Origin: Alphaproteobacteria bacterium
Lineage (GTDB): Bacteria > Pseudomonadota > Alphaproteobacteria > RF32 > CAG-239
Reading direction: 5' to 3'
Length of the DNA: 20,672 bases
Assembly (NCBI GenBank): GCA_017546885.1
Contig: JAFYRQ010000058.1
Span: 1-20,672 of the forward strand
The position numbers were made by a program, and so were the translations under genes. Below the pieces are notes generated by a model that worked only from the letters and a program-made list of their open reading frames with translations, searched no databases and had not been told where the DNA came from. Within the stretch, counting starts at the first letter, position 1, and every line of letters begins with the position of its first letter. Below are positions 14,334-20,672 of the stretch, one piece after another.

Positions 14334-15596
14334 ATGTCAATTTTAATAAAAAATGTTTTGCACAACAATCAAACAACAGATGTTCTTATTGAGGGGAATA
14401 AGTTTTCTAGTATTGCCCAAAATATAGAAGTTAATGCCGAGAAAATCATAGACGGCAGCAACAAAGCGATACTTCCGGCTTTTTATAATACGCATAATCA
14501 TGCGGCAATGTCTATTTTGCGTGGCTTTGGTGATGACAAACCTCTTTTTGAGTGGCTCAACGAGGATATATGGCCGATAGAAGACCAATTAACCGAAGAT
14601 GATATTGCTGTTGCTAGTCGGTTGGCGATTCTCGAAATGATAAAATCCGGTACGGTGTTTTTTGCCGATATGTATTTTTTCGGAGAACGCACAATGCAAG
14701 CCGTTGCTGATATGGGGATAAGAGCCGCAATATCTCGTGTTGAAATGGATTTGTTTGATGAACAAAAAGCCGAACAAAAAAAGATTGATACGGCAAACTT
14801 TATCGATTTTCCTAATCCCTGTCCGCAAAGAATTATAAAGTGCTTGTCTTGTCATGCGGTTTATACCGTTTCTGACGAATTATTTAAGTTTGCAAAAGAA
14901 ACAGCCGAAAAACAAGGTTGGTTTATGCAAATTCATGTTTCCGAAACAAAACAGGAAGTTGATGATTGCTTTGCAAAATGGGGGATGTCTCCGGTTGCAA
15001 AGCTTGACAGTTTAGGGTTATTGACACCTAAAACCATTTTGGCTCATGCGGTTCATTTATCTGATGAAGATATTGCAATCATCAAAAAACGCGGTTGTTA
15101 TATTTCAACGAACCCGATTTCTAATTTGAAACTTAATTCCGGTATGTTTATGTTTGAAAAATTGTATGAAGCAATGCCGGAAAATATAACATTAGGAACA
15201 GACGGAGCAAGTTCTAACAATAATTTAAATATGTTGGATTCGATGAAATTTTGTTCGCTCGTTGCTAAAGCCGAATCTAATTCTGCATTAGGCGGAAAGG
15301 CTCAGGATATATACAAAGTTGCAACGACAAACGGAGCAAAGGCTTTTGGTATTGATGCCGGAGAAATAAAAGAAGGATGTTTGGCTGATTGCCTTTTAGT
15401 TGATTTGGATAATGTATTTTTGACCCCGAATTATAATATAATTTCAAATATGGTATATTCTGCTGACAGTTCATGTGTTTGTGATGTAATCTGCGATGGT
15501 CGTCTGATTATGGAAAACGGAAAAGTTGCCGGAGAAAAAGAAATTATCGATAATGCCAAGAAGCTTGCCGAAAAAATAAAAAATATGAAAAAATAA
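14334..15596 (+). CDS. Amidohydrolase of the MtaD type (5'-methylthioadenosine/S-adenosylhomocysteine deaminase)
   Basis: The 420-residue protein belongs to the metal-dependent amidohydrolase superfamily, clade of cytosine/MTA/SAH deaminases. Metal and catalytic residues sit where expected: His54 and His56 in NTHNHAAMS, His201 and Glu204 in IHVSET, His238 and His241 in AHAVHL, and Asp290 in LGTDGASSNNNLNM. The leading QPLFEWL-like motif (here KPLFEWLNEDIWPIE) and GTDGA...N are features of MTA/SAH deaminases, which remove the amino group from adenosine derivatives to give S-inosyl products. Guanine deaminase- and chlorohydrolase-like relatives are the main alternatives. The ATG at 14334 has GGAAAA seven or so bases upstream. 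A C-terminal Lys-rich tail ends the protein. Confidence 0.85.
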   Translation: MSILIKNVLHNNQTTDVLIEGNKFSSIAQNIEVNAEKIIDGSNKAILPAFYNTHNHAAMSILRGFGDDKPLFEWLNEDIWPIEDQLTEDDIAVASRLAILEMIKSGTVFFADMYFFGERTMQAVADMGIRAAISRVEMDLFDEQKAEQKKIDTANFIDFPNPCPQRIIKCLSCHAVYTVSDELFKFAKETAEKQGWFMQIHVSETKQEVDDCFAKWGMSPVAKLDSLGLLTPKTILAHAVHLSDEDIAIIKKRGCYISTNPISNLKLNSGMFMFEKLYEAMPENITLGTDGASSNNNLNMLDSMKFCSLVAKAESNSALGGKAQDIYKVATTNGAKAFGIDAGEIKEGCLADCLLVDLDNVFLTPNYNIISNMVYSADSSCVCDVICDGRLIMENGKVAGEKEIIDNAKKLAEKIKNMKK

Positions 15597-15687
15597 TTTT
15601 ATTTCCCTTGAAAATGTTAATTGTATGAATAAATAAAAAAAGTCGCATACAGTTGACATGGTTTAATTTTTTGCAAAGGGAACTAAA
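15597..15687 (+). promoter_or_regulatory. Leader of the cold-shock gene with possible anti-ribosome-binding-site pairing
   Basis: TTCCCTT (15603-15609) is the exact complement of AAGGGAA (15676-15682), which contains the ribosome binding site of the cold-shock gene. Inside the loop, TGTATG (15622-15627) can pair with CATACA (15646-15651). Cold-shock messages are known to have structured leaders, so the layout is suggestive. The first arm begins only seven bases after the mtaD-like stop, so the pairing would exist only in read-through transcripts or if transcription starts within the upstream gene. A TTGACA at 15653 has no matching -10. Confidence 0.3.
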
Positions 15688-15897
15688 ATGCTAAATGGTA
15701 CGGTAAAATGGTTTAACAATAAAAAGGGCTATGGTTTTATAAAAGCTCCGAATACTGAAAAAGATATTTTTGTTCATATAACGGCGATCCAGAAATCGGG
15801 CTTGGATTATATCACTGAAGGTCAAGAAGTTTCGTTTGATATTATTCCTGACAAGCAAGGTCGTCCGGAAGCTCATAATTTGAGTATTTCAAATTAA
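15688..15897 (+). CDS. Cold-shock-domain protein (CspA family)
   Basis: This 69-residue, single-domain protein binds single-stranded RNA or DNA as an RNA chaperone. It carries MLNGTVKWFNNKKGYGFIKA with RNP1 KGYGFI (13-18) and RNP2 DIFVHI (26-31), and the usual GLDYITEGQEVSFDI and C-terminal GRPEAHNLSI. Length and motifs are standard for small bacterial cold-shock proteins; sequence alone does not say whether it is induced by cold or constitutive. AAAGGGAA lies eight bases before the ATG. It is followed 64 bases later by the MntP-type exporter gene. Confidence 0.97.
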   Translation: MLNGTVKWFNNKKGYGFIKAPNTEKDIFVHITAIQKSGLDYITEGQEVSFDIIPDKQGRPEAHNLSISN

Positions 15898-15925
15898 AGC
15901 TTGATTTTACTTTTTATTTTTTATA

Positions 15926-15974
15926 CAACACCAACATTGTCAACCTTTATGAGGAAAATCGATGTTTGGTGTTG
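15926..15974 (+). promoter_or_regulatory. Hairpin enclosing the ribosome binding site and start codon of the MntP gene
   Basis: CAACACCAACAT (15926-15937) pairs with ATGTTTGGTGTTG (15962-15974) in 12 base pairs with one bulged T. The right arm begins with the start codon itself. The 24-base loop holds the ribosome binding site GAGGAAA (15951-15957). This may control translation of the exporter, for example in response to manganese, but it does not resemble the known yybP-ykoY leader, and the leader is shorter than that class. Confidence 0.5.
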
Positions 15975-16516
15975 TTCTTTTAGCTTTTGCTCTTTCTGCC
16001 GATGCTTCAGCGGCAGCGTTTTCTTATGGTCTTTTGTTTAAGAAAAATGTTGTTAAAAATGCGTTTTTGCTGAGTTTTGCTACCGGATTAGGACAATTTG
16101 TATTGCCGATTATCGGTTGGTTTGCCACCAAAACCGTTCATCAATATATTGAAGCTTTTGACCATTGGCTTGCTTTTGTTGTTTTCCTTATATTGGGAAT
16201 AAACGTTATTATTGATGCTTTTCGGGAGAAAAATGACGAAGATAAACCCCATGAAGTATTAAGTTTTTCGACATTGTTTATGATAGGTATTGCTACAAGT
16301 ATAGATGCCTGTGTTGCCGGCGTTACATTATACTTTATGCCGGTAAATATTTTTGTTTCGGCATTGATTATCGGCATAATTTGCTTTGTTTGTTCGTTTT
16401 TAGCTTTTTTATCGACTTGTTGTTTTCAAAAATTTCCTACAAAATATTTGCAAATTTTAGCCGGATTGATTATGATTTTTTTAGGTTGTAAAGTGTTATA
16501 TGAACACTTATCTTAA
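15962..16516 (+). CDS. mntP: MntP-family manganese exporter
   Basis: MntP (formerly YebN) exports Mn(II) across the inner membrane and prevents manganese intoxication. The 184-residue product is nearly all membrane, six predicted helices in two inverted halves, with the two family-defining acidic motifs ALSADASAAAFSYG (around residues 10-23) and GIATSIDACVAGV in the second half, matching the DAFAVS and ATSIDAL motifs of E. coli MntP. The start at 15962 has GAGGAAA just upstream and lies inside a possible hairpin. The next gene begins 15 bases after the stop, so both are likely co-transcribed. Confidence 0.9.
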   Translation: MFGVVLLAFALSADASAAAFSYGLLFKKNVVKNAFLLSFATGLGQFVLPIIGWFATKTVHQYIEAFDHWLAFVVFLILGINVIIDAFREKNDEDKPHEVLSFSTLFMIGIATSIDACVAGVTLYFMPVNIFVSALIIGIICFVCSFLAFLSTCCFQKFPTKYLQILAGLIMIFLGCKVLYEHLS

Positions 16517-16531
16517 AAAGGAGAGGTAGAT

Positions 16532-16897
16532 ATGGCCGGAAAATGTTTTGTAATAGCCTTTTTGTTTGTGTTTTCTGTTGTTGCCGATGTTTTTGCGGAA
16601 ACAGTTGTTACGACTACCACCACAACAACTACTACGGTTACAAAAAAAGCAAATAACGATTCCGACATATATATAAAAAACTCATCATCGGAGAAAAAGG
16701 ATAATAACAATACCGATGACAGTATATACTATTACCGCAAACCGCGTCCGCAACCGGATAATGCTCAAATTGAAAATGCGCTGATTTTCGGTTCGGGAGT
16801 TGCAGTAGGTGCGTTATTGCAAGATTATTATGATGACGACCACCATCATCGCCATCATAAACCTCATCGTCTGTCTCATAAACATTTCAGATATTAG
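16532..16897 (+). CDS. Small secreted protein with Thr run and His-rich tail, possibly metal-binding
   Basis: The 121-residue product is not a family I recognise. It starts with a clear signal peptide (hydrophobic 5-18, cleavage likely after VFA at 22), then a run of nine threonines (27-35), an Asn/Asp/Ser/Lys-rich hydrophilic stretch, a Gly-containing hydrophobic segment ALIFGSGVAVGALLQDYY (83-100) and a tail (101-121) with three Asp followed by eight His. It is probably exported, perhaps membrane-anchored by the C-terminal helix. His and Asp runs of this kind often bind Zn, Ni or Mn, and its position 15 bases after mntP suggests a manganese- or metal-related role, though no binding can be shown here. 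It has a good AAGGAGAGG binding site. Confidence 0.75.
   Translation: MAGKCFVIAFLFVFSVVADVFAETVVTTTTTTTTTVTKKANNDSDIYIKNSSSEKKDNNNTDDSIYYYRKPRPQPDNAQIENALIFGSGVAVGALLQDYYDDDHHHRHHKPHRLSHKHFRY
16610..16636 (+). repeat. Nine-codon threonine run
   Basis: Nine consecutive ACN codons (using ACG, ACT, ACC and ACA) encode nine threonines just after the signal peptide of the His-rich protein. The mixed codons show it is not a simple triplet expansion. Confidence 0.85.
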
Positions 16898-16948
16898 TTT
16901 CTTCTTTTAAGATTCCTTCAAGCTCGTTGACAAAAACGACAAAAGCCG

Positions 16949-16977
16949 TTGACTAAATTTAAACTTTATCGTATTAT
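16949..16977 (+). promoter_or_regulatory. Promoter of the large unknown gene
   Basis: TTGACT (16949-16954) and TATTAT (16972-16977) are separated by 17 bases, close to the sigma70 consensus. Transcription would begin near 16984, about 34 bases before the ATG. CGTTGAC occurs twice, at 16925-16931 and 16947-16953, exactly 22 bases apart, with the second copy overlapping the -35, so an operator is possible. The 120-base gap has no other gene I can see. Confidence 0.65.
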
Positions 16978-17017
16978 TGTCGAATAAAATGCAACTACTA
17001 TGTCAAGGAGAATATTT

Positions 17018-20000
17018 ATGGAAGATAAAGAAGTAGAAAAGATTTTGAATTCTTTGGAAAATCTTGAAACAGCGGGTAATTTGTCCGAAATATATTCTTA
17101 CCTCCTAAATTATGCCATAGACGGATCTTTAGGGCTAAAAGTCAGTGAAGCAAAGCAAAAAATATTGGAAGAAATAACTAAAGATGCTCTTGACGGAACA
17201 AATAGAGCAGAAGTTATGGATAAGGCGAAAATTATTAGTGGCTTGGAAAAAATAGAAACTTATGCTCAACAGAAAGTTAATGAAATCAATCTTGATACCC
17301 TGACACCTGAAGCTGCCATAGAATATGAAAACTGCATAAATGTATTGAAATTGGCAGAAAAAATCCAAGATGATAAAGAACGAGATGATAAAATTGCAGC
17401 AGCCGTATTGTTATTTGATGAACAAAATGGTCTTACCGGTATAGATGAAAATACAGATATTTCAGCTAATGGAGATGCTTGGGACGAAGAAACTAAAGAT
17501 ATTTCTCCGATAGCCGTAAAGGAAAACGCAGATGGCAGCAAAAAATATGTAATAACTGCCGGATTTGAAGGTTGGCAAGGTTTCTTTTCTTCTCTCAACA
17601 AAGAAGAATATGAAGAAATAATGGAACTGGCAAGGCTTGAAACTTTGCAAAAGTTGTCTAAAAAAGCCCCAAGCGAAAATAAAGATGCTAACAGATTGGC
17701 TTATATCAGTGTCTTAAACGGGGTTTTGGATGAAACATCAACACAACTTTGGGGAGAATATCAACAACAGTTGTTTATTGCCGAAAACGGAGAACTTCCC
17801 AAAGTTACGGAAAAAGATTTAGAACTTGCCGCAAAACTCGAAGATCCGGAAGAACATATTGAGGCGGCAAATGAAGAAGAAATACAAGCGGCAGAAGAAA
17901 AAATCGCTAAAGGAGAAGAATTAAGTCTCGCAGAAGCAGCCAGAATTTGTAAAGGTTGTAATAAATATAACAAACCGCTAAAATCAGAAGTTTTTGACGT
18001 AATTTCTCGTGCCGGAAAAGCCGATAAAGTAGAAGGTGATGATTTAGTTGCACTTTCTTATCTGTTACATGAGGCAGAACGTAATCCTGAAAGTAAAGTA
18101 AAAGAAGAAGATATAAATGCTTCCAGAAAACATATAGGTCTGTTTGGTGCAAAAATTAGTCTTTTCAATCGCTTCAAAGAATCCATAAATAATGCAAGGG
18201 CAGAGTTTAATAAAGATACTTTCTCTCGCAAAGATGTTTTGAAATCTGCGGTTGCAAGTGTGGTTTGTATTCGTAGCACCAATATTGTTAATGTTGCTAA
18301 ACGTATGTCTATCAAAGCAAAGGCGAAAGAAATTTGGGGTAAAGTAAAAGCTTGGGATGAAAAAGTAACTAAAAAATATCCCAAATTGTACCCGCTTGCA
18401 AAATCAATAGCAACAACCGGAGCTATCGGTTTTACGACAGGAGTTGCCGGATTAGCGGTATATTCGGGGGTTAAGCTATACCAAAATGTGAAAAAGAATA
18501 AAGCTCAATTTGAAGAGAAAAAACAAAAAGCATTGGCTGAAGGAAAAGATTTTCCGTATAAAAGCTATGGAGAGTTTTTCCGTTCTAAAGAAAACAGAAA
18601 AGAAGCCGTTGGTTTGGTAGCTTCGGGGGTTTTGACAGCCGTTTCGGTCGGTTTTGGGGCCGATGCCTTAGCTGAGCAAGGGGCTAGTGCCGTCACAGGT
18701 TTGGCGGGGAAGATTGCCGAGCATGGTTTTAGGGAAACTTTCTCTAATTTTGCTGCCAATATCTCTTGGGGAGATTTAGTTGATAAAGCAAAAAATATCA
18801 CGTGGAGTGATGTCGGAGAAACTGCAACCAAGATGGGGAAGGCTGTCATTAAAAACAGCAGAGTTCTTGCTTCAACAACAGTAAGTGTAACCAGCGGAAT
18901 GGTAACAGGCCAAATTGCCGCATCACAACAAAGACAAGCCGAGCAAGAACTTGATGCCTTATTGCAACAATACGGGGTAAAAAATTTACCTACGGATAAA
19001 AAATCACTTAAACTTCGTTCATCAAATCCTGCCTTATATGCACAAACCATATTACAGCAACAAAATATAAAAATAAATCAAGGGCAGATAAAAGTTCTTA
19101 ATGATAAAGCGGCACAAGTTGACGGTCTTCGCAGAGAAAAGAATAGTCGTCGTTGGGGCGCAATCGCCGGTTCTACCTTCGGTTTGGCTCTTGCGGGAGC
19201 TTTTGGTGCAAGAGCAGAAGACTTTCAAGCACAAACACCTAGCGGGGACATTGATGCAGCATCCGGTGCAGATGTTCCGGCGGCAAATATGGAAAAAGCC
19301 GGAGAAAGCCTGGGAAGTTTGACGGGTGATGAAAACACTCTAATCAGCGATAAATTGCGTTTTGCAGGAAGACCGGAGGTTTCAACTCAAGAAAATCCCA
19401 TTTTTGCGGAAGATTATAACGAGGGATTAACACCTGCAACAGATAACATTGATATAAATAATCTTTCTTCAGAACAAAAACACGATTTGGATATGTTGTT
19501 CAAACGTTATCCTCGTGCTGCAACTTTGATTATGGAAGGCAATGAAAATCCTGCCGTAGGAGATGTGCCGAGCGGTAAGGTTATGACCTCATCATCACTG
19601 CAAAAAATGTTTGAAGAAGGAAAAATTCCGGCTGACAAACTTGAAGATATGGTCAAATTTGCCGGCGACCATTTTGATGCCAGAGGTAATTTTGTTGGTC
19701 CTGATGCTCAAGCTTTAGAAGCAGAAGCAAGGGGATATACCGCAAACCAGAATACGGTAAAAGAGCTTGCAGATACAGAAGTCAAAGAACAACCGACAAT
19801 TACTCCGGAAGAAAAGACAGTTCCCGAAAATCAGGAACAGCCGACAACTGCTCCGGGAGAAAAGACCGTTCCTGAAAATCAGGAACAACCGGTAACTACT
19901 CCGGGAGAAAAGACTGTTCCCGAAAATCAGGAACAACCGGCAACTACTCCGGGAGAAAAGACCGTTCCTGAAAATCAGGAACAACCGGCAACTACTCCGG

Positions 20001-20672
20001 GAGAAAAGACTGTTCCCGAAAATCAGGAACAACCGGTAACTACTCCGGAAAACGAACAAGATGTTGCTCCTGTTGAAAATGCACCTGTTGAGATAAGCCA
20101 ACCCGGAGTAAATATAAAATATACACTAACACCGGGAGAAAATGGTCAAGGTTTTAGGCTTGCATATAATGGTGATGTTTCGGTTGACCGAGATATGTTG
20201 AATGATATGCAGGCAGATATAACTAAAGGTAAGGATGGAGTATATTCTACGGCAAACGGACAAATAAAAAGTTCTAATTACAATATTGTAAGTTCAAGGG
20301 CTATAGGGGTTTGTCAAAATGCAACAATTCAAAAAGCTATTGCTGAAGATATATTATCCTCCGGAGGTCAATTAACATCCGAACAAGCGGCATTCTTGCG
20401 CCATTTTGATACTCAAATGGATAAGTACGGGATTGACCACGGTATTCCGCAAGAAAAGATTGACGAAGCCATAAAAAATGCTGCCGCACCGGTTATTACA
20501 ACGCCAGTTCAAACCGATGAAGTTATAAAAACCGATGCTGTTGCACAAGCCTCTCAAACAACCCCTGCAAATCAGACAGATGCCTACGTAGCTGCACATC
20601 CGACCGATAACAACGGGTATTCTACAACTCAATCCGGAGTTAAATATACCATAGATACCAAAGGTGACATAG
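17018..20672 (+). CDS. Very large protein of unknown function, incomplete at the window edge
   Basis: I do not recognise this protein. The frame is open for 1,218 codons from the ATG at 17018 to the end of the window, with AAGGAG eight bases before the start and a good promoter. Residues 1-450 are acidic and mainly helical, with one CxxC (Cys311/314) but no signal peptide. Gly/Ala-rich hydrophobic segments follow at about 461-485, 530-548 and 713-730, possibly membrane-spanning or self-associating. Near residue 590 the short motif IxWxDV-like (ISWGDLV, ITWSDV) occurs twice. Residues 932-1011 are five 16-residue repeats of EKTVPENQEQPxTTPG type. After them come two copies of the start of a domain beginning Q(P/S)GV...KYT at 1028 and 1205. 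A surface, secreted or structural role is possible but not shown. No family can be named. Confidence 0.85.
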   Translation, partial: MEDKEVEKILNSLENLETAGNLSEIYSYLLNYAIDGSLGLKVSEAKQKILEEITKDALDGTNRAEVMDKAKIISGLEKIETYAQQKVNEINLDTLTPEAAIEYENCINVLKLAEKIQDDKERDDKIAAAVLLFDEQNGLTGIDENTDISANGDAWDEETKDISPIAVKENADGSKKYVITAGFEGWQGFFSSLNKEEYEEIMELARLETLQKLSKKAPSENKDANRLAYISVLNGVLDETSTQLWGEYQQQLFIAENGELPKVTEKDLELAAKLEDPEEHIEAANEEEIQAAEEKIAKGEELSLAEAARICKGCNKYNKPLKSEVFDVISRAGKADKVEGDDLVALSYLLHEAERNPESKVKEEDINASRKHIGLFGAKISLFNRFKESINNARAEFNKDTFSRKDVLKSAVASVVCIRSTNIVNVAKRMSIKAKAKEIWGKVKAWDEKVTKKYPKLYPLAKSIATTGAIGFTTGVAGLAVYSGVKLYQNVKKNKAQFEEKKQKALAEGKDFPYKSYGEFFRSKENRKEAVGLVASGVLTAVSVGFGADALAEQGASAVTGLAGKIAEHGFRETFSNFAANISWGDLVDKAKNITWSDVGETATKMGKAVIKNSRVLASTTVSVTSGMVTGQIAASQQRQAEQELDALLQQYGVKNLPTDKKSLKLRSSNPALYAQTILQQQNIKINQGQIKVLNDKAAQVDGLRREKNSRRWGAIAGSTFGLALAGAFGARAEDFQAQTPSGDIDAASGADVPAANMEKAGESLGSLTGDENTLISDKLRFAGRPEVSTQENPIFAEDYNEGLTPATDNIDINNLSSEQKHDLDMLFKRYPRAATLIMEGNENPAVGDVPSGKVMTSSSLQKMFEEGKIPADKLEDMVKFAGDHFDARGNFVGPDAQALEAEARGYTANQNTVKELADTEVKEQPTITPEEKTVPENQEQPTTAPGEKTVPENQEQPVTTPGEKTVPENQEQPATTPGEKTVPENQEQPATTPGEKTVPENQEQPVTTPENEQDVAPVENAPVEISQPGVNIKYTLTPGENGQGFRLAYNGDVSVDRDMLNDMQADITKGKDGVYSTANGQIKSSNYNIVSSRAIGVCQNATIQKAIAEDILSSGGQLTSEQAAFLRHFDTQMDKYGIDHGIPQEKIDEAIKNAAAPVITTPVQTDEVIKTDAVAQASQTTPANQTDAYVAAHPTDNNGYSTTQSGVKYTIDTKGDI
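19811..20050 (+). repeat. Five tandem 48-bp (16-residue) repeats in the large protein
   Basis: Units start at 19811, 19859, 19907, 19955 and 20003, each 48 bases and in frame, encoding EKTVPENQEQPxTxPG (the last ends PE). A degenerate half unit, EVKEQPTITPE, precedes them. Synonymous codons alternate: units 2 and 4 share ACC and CCT at the same places, units 3 and 5 share ACT and CCC. This implies that a 96-base pair of units was duplicated recently. The stretch is likely a flexible Pro/Glu/Thr-rich linker or stalk and may vary in length between strains. Confidence 0.95.

Noticed and set aside
15653..15658. TTGACA ahead of the cold-shock gene as a promoter -35
   Set aside because: No acceptable -10 lies 15-19 bases downstream; the ribosome binding site occupies that position.
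17135..19234. Several minus-strand open frames of 60-161 codons opposite the large gene
   Set aside because: None has a ribosome binding site, recognisable motif or plausible composition, and the plus frame is open throughout.
19811..20050. Possible CRISPR array
   Set aside because: The units are directly adjacent with no spacers and read in frame through a protein, so this is a coding tandem repeat.
19715..20101. Minus-strand open frame of 128 codons rich in Ser, Arg and Phe
   Set aside because: It is the reverse reading of the 48-base repeats in the large plus-strand gene; repeated units free of stops give repeated antisense frames.

Overview
The window looks like chromosomal DNA of a low-GC alphaproteobacterium, possibly one of the uncultivated gut or host-associated lineages. 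That placement is inferred from gene order and family resemblance, not from a marker gene: an NlpD-type LysM/M23 lipoprotein, yajC and secD lie in the order usual for Alphaproteobacteria, next to a SUF iron-sulfur operon with sufT and a SlyX protein ending in PPHY. Genes are tightly packed and mostly coupled by TAATG overlaps. No tRNA, rRNA, CRISPR, insertion sequence or phage integration gene is visible, and no gene-free gap exceeds 300 bases.

Layout. 1-2232 (minus): secD (cut by the window edge), yajC and an nlpD-like amidase activator, with a candidate promoter that holds a consensus DnaA box ahead of yajC. 2375-8731 (plus): one long SUF operon, sufB, a MazG-like pyrophosphohydrolase, sufC, sufD, sufS, a DMT/EamA-type membrane protein and sufT. 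SufD carries a Cys/His-rich insertion. 8728-10528 (minus): an M20 metallopeptidase and a GNAT acetyltransferase behind a good sigma70-type promoter. 10668-13878 (plus): sufE, a succinyl-CoA synthetase beta-like gene, an alpha-like gene and comF, all closely linked. The synthetase-like pair has lost the phosphohistidine and other active-site residues. 13875-14275 (minus): a short-loop rubredoxin and slyX. 14334-16897 (plus): an MTA/SAH deaminase-type amidohydrolase, a cold-shock protein, a MntP-type manganese exporter and a small secreted Thr- and His-rich protein. 17018 to the end (plus): a single open frame of more than 1,218 codons with no recognised family. It has an acidic helical N-terminal half, Gly/Ala-rich hydrophobic segments, five 16-residue Pro/Glu/Thr repeats and what looks like a tandemly repeated C-terminal domain.

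How the genes fit together. SufB, SufC and SufD form the cluster scaffold. SufS supplies sulfur through SufE, encoded about 2 kb away, and SufT helps maturation. The least expected content is the catalytically altered SucCD-like pair co-transcribed with sufE, the MazG-like gene and the cysteine-rich SufD insert inside the SUF operon, the MntP plus secreted His-rich protein pair, and the large unknown protein at the right edge. Several plus-strand genes (sufE, mntP, and more weakly the cold-shock gene) have inverted repeats that could pair over their ribosome binding site or start codon.
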